A DNA stretch of 64,000 nucleotides from Diphasiastrum complanatum (taxonomy: Eukaryota; Streptophyta; Lycopodiopsida; Lycopodiales; Lycopodiaceae): positions 45,382,180 through 45,446,179 of the forward strand of contig CM055101.1 in the NCBI GenBank assembly GCA_029204225.1. The letters run 5' to 3'. The position numbers were made by a program, and so were the translations under genes. Shown piece after piece: positions 10,750 to 21,619 of the stretch (position 1 is the stretch's first letter; each line of letters starts with the position of its first letter). The notes below the pieces were generated by a model, which worked only from the letters and a program-made list of their open reading frames with translations, made no database searches and had not been told where the DNA came from.

Positions 10750-11157
10750 TCACTGATCCTCCACCGACTCCTCGCCCTCATCTGGTGCATTGTTTTGTCG
10801 CTCTTGCTCTGCCTCTCGGTTAGCCCGAGCTGCCTCCTGGTTAGCCCGACGTCTGGCCGCCCTTTCCCTGACCATGATGAGTTGCCGTCGTGTGAAATTC
10901 ACTCCGATCTGCTCATCCAGATCCAGCTCGACAGTGGGGACAGGACCCACAGCGGGGGCGGGTGGCTCCGGTTCCGGATTTCTCTGTCGAGTTTGTCGCA
11001 GCATCTCTCGGATATCTACCTCTTGATTCCGATGCCTCTCGTTGTGCCTTCGGATATCTTCCTCAAGCTTCCTCCTGGCTTCGCCCTCGGGCTTCGGTGG
11101 TATGCGCTCTGCCATCTCGATCGACCTTCTCCTCACAGCACCCTGGTCCTTGAACAC
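10750..11157 (-). CDS. Small charged coiled-coil protein, second gene of the hAT element
   Basis: A 135-codon minus-strand frame, convergent with the transposase. It is rich in Arg, Glu and Gln, with predicted helical blocks (RRKLEEDIRRHNERHR, VRERAARRRANQEAA) separated by a Pro-rich linker, and an acidic C-terminus. I do not recognise the family. It is unlikely to be chance, because a homologue with the same start (MAERI) and RRHNERHR block lies in the same position in the element ending at 56198, with an intron. A DNA-binding or transposition accessory role is only a guess. Confidence 0.6.
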   Translation of the reverse strand: MFKDQGAVRRRSIEMAERIPPKPEGEARRKLEEDIRRHNERHRNQEVDIREMLRQTRQRNPEPEPPAPAVGPVPTVELDLDEQIGVNFTRRQLIMVRERAARRRANQEAARANREAEQERQNNAPDEGEESVEDQ

Positions 11158-11159
11158 CC

Positions 11160-11611
11160 TCTCACAGCACCCTGGCTCTCAAACAGCCTCTCACAGCCTG
11201 TCACTGGCTCTCGCTTGCTCTCTCACTGTCTATCACTAGCTCTCTCACAGCCTCTGAAAATGCCAACCACAATGGCATTGTGAGTGCCTATTTATCCCCA
11301 CAGCCTGATCGGCCATGTGGATCCCCATCATCCCTCCATGTGCCTCTGTACCTGCCCCCATGTGATGCTCCCCCCTGTGTTGGTCTCCCATTGGGCCCAT
11401 GGTCTGCTCACCCACAATGCCCATGTGCCTCTGTACTTGCCCCCATGTGATGCTACCCCCCTGTGTTGGTCTCCCATTGTACCCTCTTTTTTTACACCCA
11501 AAACCCCCTTTTTTTACTTTTTTTTTGTCCTTTTTTGGTAGTTAATATGCAAAAAAACATTATTAAAGAAATATTAAAAAATAAAAAAAATATTAAAAAT
11601 GGTACTGCCCT
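11160..11611. other. hAT subterminal region with AT-rich core
   Basis: This is the probable promoter side of the minus-strand gene. It has repeated CTCACAGCCTCT phrases at 11160-11260 and two near-identical segments (around 11341-11375 and 11430-11475) reading CCATGTGATGCT with a following C-run. A poly-T/A block at about 11485-11600 leads into the GGTACC words. Confidence 0.5.
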
Positions 11612-11701
11612 GGTACCGCGGATCCCAGGGCGGTACCGTGCCGGCGGTACCACTGATATGGTACCGGCGGTACCATACCAGCGGTACCACGAGGTACTAT
11701 G
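11612..11701 (+). repeat. Subterminal word array GGTACC and hAT right terminus
   Basis: GGTACC occurs at 11612, 11632, 11646, 11660, 11669 and 11683, mostly as GGTACCGCGG or CCGGCGGTACC. The array closes with CTATG at 11697-11701. The same word occurs in the element ending at 130. Subterminal repeats of this kind are known transposase-binding sites in hAT elements such as Ac. Confidence 0.7.
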
Positions 11702-11854
11702 ATGTATATATATCCATCTAAGATCACAACAAATCGAATTGAATCACAAGGAACCATACTGAACCATATTGAATCGTACTGAACCAAACTGAATCATGGC
11801 TGAAACCATAATGAACCATACTGAAGAGATACGACACATGTTCCCTCTCTGTCA

Positions 11855-11871
<17 letters not shown>

Positions 11872-11907
<36 letters not shown>
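11872..11907 (+). repeat. (CT)n microsatellite at the LINE 5' junction
   Basis: An uninterrupted CT run lies immediately before the first LINE sequence. A second LINE in the window also starts beside a CT run (58172-58225 on the minus strand). Confidence 0.9.
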
Positions 11908-11910
<3 letters not shown>

Positions 11911-11955
11911 GAGATGGCGCTACTGTAGGGCCTCGCTTCTTCTCTACCGCTGTCT

Positions 11956-13109
11956 ATGGCCAAGAAAGGGAAGGGGAGCCCACACACTTCTGCCCGTGTC
12001 CAGGCTACTTCCCTGTTGGCCCATCCTTCACCTCCATCGCTGGCTGGCCATGACCCTTCCTCGCTGGTCCCTCCATCACCCCAATTGCTGGTCCCCTCTT
12101 TGTTGACCACAACAACACCGATGCAGACTCAGGGTCTACCAGCGCTGCATCCCCCGTCAGTACTATCTCCACCAGCGCTACAGATTCCCGTCCTTCGCTG
12201 TCCGCCAGCGCTGCAGATCCCATCATTGAAAAGTACCTTTTTCGTTCTCCACCAGCGCTACAAGGTCCATCACTGTTGTTTCCAATTCTTTTGCAACAAT
12301 TTCTGATGCTGCTCAGAGCCGTAATGATGGTACTGCTGCTGTTACAGATGGAGCCTTACGCAAGGTGAAGGATGAGTCAGTGTTGCCTACAGTCCATACT
12401 CCTTGCCCTCCACCTACTGCCTCCTCTTTCTTGATACCCGAGATCTACACACTTGCCAAGTCATTTGAGCAATACATTTTCTCTTACATCGAGCAAATAA
12501 AAAACGAATCCACCTCTCTACGAAAGGAAATGGGACAGCTTCAAACGATCATTCAATCAATGGCCGCTGACGAGAGATCATGTTAACCCGGATTACTTCT
12601 TTGGAGGCAGCAATAAACAAGGAGAACCTACAAAGATTCAAGAGTTGGAAGAGAAGATAGAGCAACATAAGGCTGAAACGAGATCGTGGGCTTCTCTTTT
12701 GAAGGAGGATGTTAAGGAGGGTACACCATCCTTCAACCGAGTCATTTCAGCCACCATATTTGAAGAGCGAATGCGAGAGTACAAATCCTTGAATATTAGG
12801 GTCCGCGGAGTTGAAGACACCAACGATCCAATGACCGAAGCAGCCAGCTTTCTTTCAAGCACACTCTCCCACCACTCCGAAGGGTTAAATAGAGCTTGGA
12901 AAACCAAGAGAGACCCTTATAAACTCATAGTCTGCTTCACGAATTTGGAAGAGAGACGGGCAACCCTCAAACTGCGGGCCAAGCTTAGAAGTACACTTAT
13001 ATTTATGGATGATGATCTCACTCCCATACAGGTTGCGGATCGGAAAAAAGCATTCAGTGAGGCAAAAGCTTTGAGGAAGAGGGTAATTTATCGGGATGGC
13101 AAGGCTTGA
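11956..13109 (+). pseudogene. LINE ORF1 protein, frameshifted
   Basis: A Pro/Ser-rich N-terminus (11956-12306) is followed, in another frame, by a coiled-coil segment (12450-12560: FEQYIFSYIEQIKNES, RKEMGQLQTIIQSM). A last frame (12645-13109) has LNIRVRGVEDTNDP and LIFMDDDLTPIQVADRKKA. That last part resembles the RRM-like and C-terminal part of L1-type ORF1 proteins, which coat the element RNA. At least two frameshifts break it. Confidence 0.65.
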
Positions 13110-13190
13110 TACATTGATCCTCCGAATCCTGACAAATAGGGATTAAGGCCCTTCGGACTAGGTAGCGGTTCGGGGGGCCTTTCTTGAGCA

Positions 13191-14938
13191 TTGCGGTTGA
13201 GGTTATGGAACTGCAATGGCATTCACTCTTCAGCTACTGCCGGCGATTTTAGATATTTTTGTGCGGAGGGTGATATCTTACTACTCACCGAGACACATGA
13301 GAGTCTGAAAAGAGGTCTACCGGTTGTTGCGGGTTTTTGCTGGAACTCTGCACATCGGAGGTCGACGAGAGCATTGATAGATCGGGGTTCTGGTGGGGTG
13401 GCCTGCTTAGTCCGCGACTTCATTCGGCCTTGGGTCGAGTTGGTGCATACTGATGAGCGAGCTCGCTATATTTGGATTCTGGTGGACCGGACTTTGATGG
13501 GACTAAACCGTGACCTCTTTCTAGTCATTTGTTATTTTCCACCGGACACATCAGTTTTCACATCAGATGAGGAGTCACCTTACATGGATATCTCTTCAGA
13601 CATCATCAGATACGAGAAGCGGGGTTATATTCTTTTGGCTGGCGACTTTAATGCCAGGACTGGGTCCAGGCCGACAGAGTTCCATAGAGTAGAGGATGAT
13701 CCACAGCGGATACATGCTTTAGACTGGGATGATCTTGGCCTCCGGCGACGATCAGCACATGCAGAGGGTCCAGTTACGGCATATGGAGAGCAGATGCTTC
13801 AGTTGGGCGAGGCTCATGGATTGGCCATTTATAATGGCTTACTGCAGTGGCCTGATTCTTACGAAATCAGCCAAGGGAAGAAGATGATGGACCTTCTCTT
13901 TAGCTCCTCGTCGCGATCATTTTGGCAAAAATTCCTTTCACGAGCACCTCCACCCCAGATCACAGATCTTAGCACATGGGTAACCTATGCCACATCGTTG
14001 TACACTGTACCTGACACTCCTCCACTTCCCACACACCCATACACACGCACTTCTGATATATTCTCCCCAACCATAGTAGAAGAGGCCATCGACCGATTAA
14101 ACCTCCATAAGGCCAAAGACATTGATGGTCTAGAGGCTGAACTTTTGAAGCAGGCCATTGACATCCTCTCACCCTTCCTCTCTTTCCTCTTTAACCACGC
14201 TATCACATCTGGTTTCCCCTCCCCTTGGTCCACAAACCTTATTCATCCTATCCATAAAGGTGGTGATCCCATGAAAGCCGACAACTATTGTACCATCATG
14301 ATCAGCTACCTCTTTGCCAAGGTTTATGGTTCTATTCTTCAGTCAGAGATCAGTACAGAGATGGATACCAGAGCACTGCATGCCATAGGTCAGGCAGGTT
14401 TCAGAACATGATACACTACACCAGATCATATTTTCACCTTGAGATCCATCATTGAGGAGGCTAAGGCCAGGAGAGAGCGTGTATACTGCTGCTTTGTGGA
14501 TTTCCGCAAAGCCTTTGACTTTGTGCCTCGACATTTACTGATACAGAGACTTCGGGACCGTGGCTTCCAGGAGGATATCATACAGGCAGTTGTGGCATTG
14601 TATAGACAAGTTATTGGGTGGATCTGAGTATCAACAGTTGTATCACCAGCGATAGAGAGTACCATTGGGGTTAAGCAGGGATGTCCTCTCTCACCTACAC
14701 TCTTTGGTTTATATATAGATGAGCTTGAGCAAGTTATACAGACAGAGGGAGGTGAGGGATGCACATTGGGTGACCTCGTTATCGCTATTCTATTATATGC
14801 TGATGATGTGGTTTTGCTTTCGAGGACGAGGGAAGGTCTGCAGCGGCATCTTGATGCGCTTCACTCTTTTGTTACTTAGTGGGGATTATCAGTGAATGTG
14901 GCCAAAACCAAAGTTATGATGTTTAACCCAGATCCTTC
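13191..14938 (+). pseudogene. LINE ORF2: endonuclease and reverse transcriptase
   Basis: The N-terminus reads RLRLWNCNGI, LLLTETHE, then LLAGDFNAR, the exonuclease-endonuclease-phosphatase fold of LINE endonucleases. After a deletion junction at about 13905 (LLFSSSSRSFW) the RT begins with FLSRAPPP, LHKAKDIDGLEAELLK and AIGQAGFR. The polymerase motifs follow in the same frame: FVDFRKAFD (14495), GVKQGCPLSP (14670) and the catalytic YADD (14799). The frame is broken only by TGA at 14409, TGA at 14625 and TAG near 14877, then by a frameshift near 14935. The frame opens at TTG rather than ATG, so its true start is unclear. Confidence 0.85.
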
Positions 14939-15640
14939 ATGATGCGACAGGTGCTTCTATGGGAGGGGCATCCACTTGAGGCAGTTGACTCCTACACATA
15001 CCTAGGCGTGGTATTTTCTGGTCCCACTGTCAGCATGCGACGGGCGGCATTTTCCCGGTTACGGAAGGGCTATGCATCGTTGGTGGATTTGGAGAGACTA
15101 TGTTTCAGCTCACACATCAGAGATGTGACTAGTAAGTGTCGACTCCTTGACACTATGGTAGTTCCCTCAGCTCTATACGCATCAGAGACATGGAGTACTG
15201 GCTTGACGGCTACCGAGTGGGCGCGCATCTCACGACTTCAGATTCATATGCTATCTCGGATGATACGGGCTAAGCCCTCTATACCACATCACATTATATT
15301 GGCGGAGTTTGCCGTCCCCCCTATTTAAATAGAGGCATTGTTCCATATTGTCACATTCATACAATGCCTGGAGGATCTTCAAGGTAGAGGCACACACTAT
15401 GCTGCAGCAGCTTTGTCGTCATCCCAGCACCTACATTCTGAGGTATTCTCAGGCCTGTCGTCTCCTCTCCTCATTGAATACTCACATTATGGATCTACCA
15501 GCTGGTACTCATCAGTATGTTCGAGGACATCTGTATAGGGCATATCTTCAGAGCACTTGGCAGGATTCGCCTGGGGTGAAGATGCAGTTTTATCGGGCAC
15601 ATTTTCTATCCTCCCACATCATAGCTCGCTTGAAGCGCAA
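14939..15640 (+). pseudogene. LINE ORF2 C-terminal part
   Basis: It continues in shifted frames with DSYTYLGVVFSG, CRLLDTMVVPSALYASETW and SRMIRAKPSIPHH, the thumb and downstream region of the LINE RT. The same blocks occur on the minus strand at 59542-59904. The downstream part to 15640 lies in yet another frame. The zf-RVT tail present at 58932-59165 is absent here because the next LINE piece takes over. Confidence 0.7.
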
Positions 15641-16664
15641 GCTTCCTTCCTTACCACAACACTCCATACGGCTGCCGCTGCTTCCTTCCCTATAAACCCC
15701 ATCATAACAAACAAAAACAAAACACCAAGCCTAGATCGGTGCGCCCACCTTGGTATGACGATGAGTGTCATTCCCACCATCACCTTGTCACACATGCTCG
15801 CATACACACACCTCATCTCTTCCACACGTCGTCTCTTTACCCGCTTATTCCGTCGTAAGAAATGGGCATATGATAGTTTGGAAGAGCGACGACTTATTGG
15901 TCTACTCTATAGTTCTTCCATAGGCGCATTCTGTCGTGTATTCATTCCCCGTGCTCCACCTCCGCTCCTTGATGATCTGTGCATTTGGACTGATTATGCC
16001 ACTGCCTTATATACCATTGATACTGACACACCTATTTCCATCTCCCCTAGACCTTCTAAGTTTATCTTCTTCACTACTGATATGGTCCACAATGCCATCA
16101 AGAAACTGAACACCAGTAAAGTCAAGGATATTGATGACCTTGAATCTAAACTTTTAATCCATGCTGCTGATTTACTATCACCTCTCCTGGCCACTCTGCT
16201 CAATCAAGCCATTGTCTCCGGGTTTCCTTCTTCTTGGTGCACCAACATCATCCATCCCATACACAAAAATGGTGATCCCATGCATCCTAGTAACTATCGG
16301 ACTCTTATGATTGGGCACGTTATCACGAAGTTGTATGGCATTATTCTTCAATCAGCTATGAGTATTGAGGCAGAGACCAGGAGATTGCATGCTATGGGCC
16401 AGGCTGGATTTAGAGCCCATTATTCTACTACAGATCATATCTTTACTACAGATCATATCTTTACTCTCAGAGCCATTATTGAGGAAGCTCGGCACCGGCA
16501 AGAACGAGTTTATTGTTGCTTCGTTGACTTCAGGAGACCCTTCTACTCTGTCCCACGCTCTTTACTCATTCAGCGGATACGAGACCTTGGTTTCTCTGAT
16601 GACACAAGTCCTAGCAGTGATGGCTCTTTATGAGAGAGTATTGGGATGTTTTCGGAGAATTTGA
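15641..16664 (+). pseudogene. Second LINE fragment (RT half), directly after the first
   Basis: The segment starts near the conserved PWYDDEC region between endonuclease and RT. It then reads KKWAYDSLEERRLIGLLYSS, FIPRAPPP, LNTSKVKDIDDLESKLL, AMGQAGFR and YCCFVDFRRPFYSVP. An 18-base direct duplication repeats TTDHIF (about 16427-16462). The frame stops at 16631 after a frameshift, and homology is lost by 16664. The sequence differs enough from the first LINE to be a separate subfamily copy. Confidence 0.75.
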
Positions 16665-17349
16665 ATATAATGTCTTGTTTAAATTGTGTGAACGTTGTCT
16701 AGTCGTGAAGAGCTTCCGCACCATTTCAAATTAGACATTTATGCACAAGTAGCAAAATTAAAACGCGGCTTTGCACTGAAGCCAGCGATCTCTTTGTCAA
16801 AGGAGGATTTGTTGAAGAACATTCACGAAAGCCTGTCTAGCTATCTTCAATTGCATTCGAAATGTACAAGCAAAACGTCTTTAAGGAGCCCAAGACCAGA
16901 ATTTGCATTGATAGACAATAGAGCCAGTGAATGAGTGGAATTAGGGAGAGTATGAAAGATTGATGATATTAAATTCCAGTATGCATGCAGAGAAATGCAA
17001 ATACAAACTATGGTAGAGATTACTAAAGTAAAATCGATTACCTGAACAGTTTGTGCTGTCTATTCCTGAATAAGAATGCAACGCAGCAGAGTGCGCAATT
17101 CCCTCTTACATCTCCTCAGAAGAAAAAGGATCATCCATCAATATTATAAGAAGAGATCATCCATCAATATATGGATATGTATCCGTCCATGGATGGCTGA
17201 AATTGCATCGGTAGGCGATGACGACGATGGCGAGCAATGCCTGTGCCCCCCCCGAAACCAGCACGATATTGTTGTGAATGGTGCTTTCGTTAAATGTATT
17301 TTTTGGCTTCATGTCCTCATTTGTGGGTAGACTTAATTGAACTTGCACT
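16665..17349 (+). other. Unassigned; short hypothetical frames
   Basis: A 79-codon frame at 16695-16934 (SREELPHHFKLDIYAQ, LSKEDLLKNIHESLSSYLQ) looks helical and not low-complexity, but I do not recognise it. No splice partner was found. An 84-codon frame at 17076-17330 is weaker. Confidence 0.3.
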
Positions 17350-18060
17350 GAGGGCATTCCCTTGTCTAGCATGGGCAAGTCTCATGTGTTTATTATAAGC
17401 CTCCTACTCGGTTAGAGATGTCAAGGGGTGTAGTTTGTAGACATCTTATATGCCCATAGAGATCAATACACCTTGTCTCAGTTTCTTTTGATTTCGAATA
17501 CCATGTGTCTTGATTATATAGTTAGTGCTTGCTTGTTGGTGATTTAAACCTAGCCATTGGCCTTAGGGTGAAAAGTGATTGTCTCATACTTGATAGTTAG
17601 TTGTTTTGCTCAAGAAGTGTGTTCCCTTGTCTAATATCAACTCCTTAGGAGCATCAAATTTTCTTATCACTTGCTCAAACAATTATAACACAACTTTTTT
17701 AAGCATTGTCCTTAGCAATTGCACGTGCCTCTTAGGGGTCAAAAAAGGCATAGAGTATTGGCCCTACAAAATTGACTTTCAAAATTTTAAAAGGTAGGCA
17801 TGCTTGAGAGCATGATTTATCCTCTCGGGTATTCAACCTCTCACAAATATCACAACATTTCACATGTGCATGAGAGTCTTTGAGTAGTCTGGGCCACTAG
17901 AAACCAGCGTAGTATCTTTGCCATGTTAATTGCCCAACAAAGTGGCCATCCACCCACAAGCCAACTCATGGCATTCTTCTAGTAAAAATGTCACACATCG
18001 TTGATAAATCTCGCATTATATGACTCCTCCTATGAGGGAGAATTCAAGCTATAGTTTGAA
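17350..18060 (-). pseudogene. Gypsy integrase relic
   Basis: On the minus strand, with stops and frameshifts, the integrase zinc region (WPRLLKDSHAHVKCCDICER) is followed by a core reading near EARAIAKDNA, a degraded YELVISDKGT-type segment, and then NKxLIRIIxK-like sequence. These belong to gypsy integrase. No intact frame longer than about 60 codons remains. Confidence 0.6.
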
Positions 18061-18411
18061 GTATTCACTTTTTTGAAAAGTCACATAGATTGAGACTTCT
18101 AGAAATTTTGATTTTTGTTAACACTTTATGAACCAATAAATCTTGATTTATCATGATTCAATTTTCTAAGTGAAATTCATTATTTGTATGCAATAAATTT
18201 GTAGACTTTGGCAATAAAAAATAGACTTATCATCGTAAGAGAATAGCACTCTTGCATTTTTTGTGTTTCATGTGAATGACAAATCATTGTGAGCCTCAAT
18301 GGAAAACATTGAAATTGCCTCTCTCTTTGCATGTTGGTCAGATCGATTCTTGTCAAAAAAAACTAGCTATTGATCATGCTAATTCACTTTTAGAATGGGG
18401 TGGGGGTTGTC

Positions 18412-18560
18412 CTCTGAGGGCGTACCCAGAAAGGGTGTCTGCTTGAAGGCTGTAACTCTGAGGGCGTTCTACCCAAGAAGGGTGTTTGCTTGAAGGCTGT
18501 AACTCTGAGGGCGTTCCACCCAAGAAGGGCTTCCGGCCAACCAAGAAGGGCATCGGACTG
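18412..18560 (+). repeat. 44-47 bp tandem repeat, 2.7 copies
   Basis: Units begin with CTCTGAGGGCGT at 18412, 18456 and 18503. Each carries an AAGAAGGG or GAAAGGG block and GCTTGAAGGCTGTAA. The third copy degenerates into GAAGGGC-rich sequence. Confidence 0.85.
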
Positions 18561-18720
18561 AGGGCGGAAGCCCTTCCTCAGGTGGAGGGGCTCGAGGAAG
18601 GGGCCTTCCCTACCGTGATTTCGTTTTCTACATTTTTTTTAACATGCAATTAAAAAAGAAGAAGGGGAGGCACATAGTTTCCGCGCAGGGAGGCGCCTCC
18701 CTTTTCTTCATTAAAATGTT
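18560..18720. repeat. GC-rich inverted-repeat cluster
   Basis: GGAAG, CTTCC and AGGGGC words surround an AT-rich core. They are followed by a perfect 14-bp palindrome, GGGAGGCGCCTCCC, at 18688-18701. This resembles the word-cluster plus AT-core layout of the hAT-like ends elsewhere in the window, but no CATAG terminus was found. Confidence 0.4.
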
Positions 18721-18920
18721 AAAAATGATATTACGTGGTGGTCAAAGATCTTTTGAAAGCAACCATTGATTGTTGTCAATTTTCTCTTAGTTTTCTAGAT
18801 TTATCTCACTATGCTAGAGCAAAAAATTTTGCAACTCTAAAAATTTGAATAATGTAAGATTTCAACAAGGCACTTGAACTCTTTAAGTCTATTCAAAAAT
18901 TTTGACCTTTAGATTTAAAG

Positions 18921-19040
18921 ATTCTAATTTTTGGGCATAAAAATGAAATATTTAAGTGAATATCATACCAAATATCTTTCATTCTAAATTTTGGGCATAA
19001 AAATGAAGTATTTAAATGAATATCATACTAAGTATCTTTC
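18921..19040 (+). repeat. 60-bp tandem duplication
   Basis: Two units (18921-18980 and 18981-19040) share ATTCTAAWTTTTGGGCATA and the following AAAATGAA and TATCATAC blocks, with only a few substitutions. Confidence 0.9.
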
Positions 19041-20839
19041 ATTGAGGATGCTCGGGTAATGAGGGTAGCAATTTGAGTCTTAGGAACATTAGGATGTAGC
19101 CAACTATTGGATGAAAGATATTTGACATAGCAATTGCACATGTACGATTGCCATGTGTTTACTTTTCGCCTTAACCAACCACAGCCACGTGTTTACTTTT
19201 CGCATTCACAGATGCTTACTTGTTGGGTATGTGGACTAAAATGGCCTGAATAAATGCCTGCCATAAGCACAATAAAATGGAAGAAAAGAAACACACAGGA
19301 TTTTGTGAGACGAGATGAGAGAGAGGAGAGGACAGCCAACCAACTCAATCTTTCCTCTCGGCTCTTCCCATCCATCCATCCATCCTTCTGCTCCTTCACT
19401 TCTTATTCCTCTTATTCTTCTATTCATTTTGTGATCCAACCCCAGTTTTCTTCGATGGAAGCCACCATAATCGTCCAGCCCGCAAGCTTTTTTCATCAGG
19501 CATGCATTATCACACCTCCTCCTTCTCTCAACCTGCTTTGCTCGCGAATTGATGACGACGTCGATGATGTTTTTGGATAATGCATTGGCGACATTTTCAC
19601 TCTTTCTGATATCTAAATAGAATTTGATTTGTTGGTGGGTAGGTAGTTCAGAGCCGTCGGCGATACTGTTTTCATCAATTCCAAGTTGGACGGATGCTGC
19701 TGCATGGAAATTCACTTGGTGGCGACATTGGTTATAATCCTTAATCTTCTTCAGCTCAGACATAGATTTCATTTGTACTAACAATAAAATTCTTTCACAT
19801 TGCTTTCGTATGGGTGGGGCCTTCCCTGCTGAATAAAAGTCCTTGCCTTGAATGCTGTTTATCTATCTCGTCTGTCTTGTGGTCTTGGGTAAATGAGTTG
19901 CATATTAATTATTCTCTAATCCTCACAATGGTCTTGTATGTTATCATCCATCCCCTGTAGGGTCTTGGTCTTGGGCATGCATGCTTAATTGCATTTTGCT
20001 GGGTTAAGCTGATTTACAATTTCAAGGACACAATCTGCAATATGGCAAAATTCTGAGCAGCTGAAATCAAGTATGAGGCAGGAGTAGTTGTGAATCTCTA
20101 TACGCAATAGGTAGGAATGTTTTGAACGCATGCCCTTGTCTCCACCTTACTACATAGGTAGGAAGGTCCCGAAATTATCCCATTATAGGAGAATGAATTA
20201 TCTATTTACGCTGAGGGCTCACTCTAGCAGTTTTCTTCAAGAAAGTGGTGCATCCGCTTAGAATCAAAATTTTCAGTTTCGATTGTCCGAAAGTAGAGTA
20301 TGATCACCGTTTTAGCAAAACCATCATGCTTCCACAATAGAAGCAACTACTTACCAATATTGCGTCCCTTCTGATCTCATGCAAGCTTCCGAAATCATAG
20401 TAATCGTTTCTTTATATAGCAAAAAGCTGAAGTATACAAAATCGTCATAATATGAGCTAAGGAACCGATAGAAATGTGGGGATATTATGTTAAAGTGCTT
20501 CTTAGACAATCGGTACCCTTCATGTAGTGGAAACACATTGCAATCCCAGACGATGTCTACTTCATTGATTGTACTCTTGGCAATCTTATGCATTGTCTGG
20601 GTACCCAAAGACATTAGTAATTCTTTAGAAGTGAGGAATGCAATGCATTGTGACATTTTTTTTGCACTCATACAGTTCACTCACTCATTCTCTATTTTGA
20701 GTCGCTAACCTCCATTCATAAGTCCACATTGGAGACAATCCAATAAACCTTGACATTTGTTGATTTTATTGTAGAGACAGCGTATGAACCTGATTTACGT
20801 GTGGCTACTCATTTGTTTGAATGGAAATTTCAAAGATGA
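19041..20839. other. Unassigned, possible 5' region of the PP2C gene
   Basis: CT-rich sequence with (CATC)n at about 19368-19384 precedes a short frame from ATG 19455 (MEATIIVQPASFFHQ). This could be an untranslated leader or a first exon of the PP2C gene 3.9 kb downstream. I see no family signature, and the frame ends at 19578 unless spliced. The long minus-strand frame at 19236-19784 has no recognisable domain. Confidence 0.25.
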
Positions 20840-20880
20840 AGGGTCCAGACGCGCGTCCGCGTCCGGACGCGTCCACCTTT
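20840..20880. mobile_element. hAT-like end fragment, word GTCCGGAC
   Basis: AGGGTCC is followed by GACGCG, CGTCCGCGTCCGGACGCG and a poly-T tract. The words match the element ending at 56198 (GGACCCT at its right side). No CATAG terminus is evident and the opposite end was not found. Confidence 0.45.
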
Positions 20881-21484
20881 TTTTTTTTCATATATTTTAT
20901 ATAAATATATGAAATTATGCTCATATCACTTTTAAGTCTTACTTGGATTTCAGTCAACTACTTGTGCCATGTCATTTTTTCAAAGATCATGAGTATTTTT
21001 TTCTTGTCATTTAATAGATGCAGCTATAGTTGTTCAATAAGTTTCGGCATTAGCTTCATCCCTTTCCAGCTTTTCTAGAAGTGCAAAACCACTTTTTGTG
21101 GCACCTCTTCCTGCTTAGAATTTTTTATTGGTAGTTCATTTGTATTAAAGCTTAGAAAATTCTCTTTTACACATGCAATTGTCTAATAGCATGTTCAATT
21201 AAAGTAGTAAAGCGTACAGCTAGGCATACATCACCTCTATATGCTTGAGGAGCTCCCTTATGACCCTTCTTGAACACTTGGTCTGGCCACTCTGCAATTG
21301 ACCACCTCTTTTCTTAATCTCCAAGCCAGCAAGGGAGCTCCTGCAGTAAGTTGTCTTCTTATCTTTATTTTCAATTTTGAGAAGCCAGAACGTACTGTAG
21401 GTTCTATACAATACGGTCTGAAACGTTTTTTCTTTTATTAGCTCTAAATTGAAATGAACTAATATAGTTAAGATAGCCATCAAG

Positions 21485-21615
21485 TATAGTTGCAGCGCGA
21501 TTCTGAATCGCGATCAGAATCGCGATTCCGATTCGCGATTCGGGATTTTCCCAGAATCGTGTAGAATCGAATTTTTTTTTTTTTTTGAAATTCTTTTAGG
21601 CAATATGGGTATCTA
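21485..21615 (+). mobile_element. hAT-like left end, word GATTCGCGA
   Basis: It begins TATAGTTGCA (21485-21494), one base from CATAGTTGCA. It continues with overlapping words GCGATTC/GAATCGC through about 21570, then poly-T, then GGCAATATGGGTATC (21601-21615). That 15-mer also occurs in the complete element at 27127-27141, at the same place after the poly-T. No matching right end was found downstream, so it is probably truncated. Confidence 0.6.
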
Positions 21616-21619
21616 CACA

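Larger units (their letters stand above)
4440..11701 (+). mobile_element. Large hAT-superfamily transposon, 5' end missing
   Basis: The element encodes a BED finger, a DUF659/hAT transposase core, a hAT C-terminal dimerisation block, a long disordered tail with AT-hooks, and a convergent small gene on the minus strand. The right terminus is clear: six GGTACC words at 11612-11688, then CTATG at 11697-11701. No matching left terminus with GGTACC words exists between 130 and 4440, so the 5' end appears lost. The transposase region carries an internal tandem duplication and several nonsense mutations, so this copy is probably not autonomous. Confidence 0.85.
11908..15640 (+). mobile_element. LINE (non-LTR retrotransposon), internally deleted copy
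   Basis: It has the order expected of an L1-like LINE: ORF1 with coiled coil and RNA-binding region, then ORF2 with endonuclease and reverse transcriptase. The copy has stops, at least two frameshifts and a deletion between the endonuclease and RT. Its 3' part runs into a second LINE fragment near 15640. Confidence 0.85.

Noticed and set aside
46-11701. Treating the GGTACC clusters at 46-130 and 11612-11701 as the two ends of one element
   Set aside because: Both have the same orientation (AT core on the left, CTATG on the right), so both are right ends of separate elements.
18412-18560. CRISPR-like repeat array
   Set aside because: The units are directly adjacent with no unique spacers, and the context is a plant genome.
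19236-19784. 182-codon minus-strand open frame
   Set aside because: No domain recognised, and composition shifts along it. It overlaps CT-rich plus-strand sequence that may be a gene leader.
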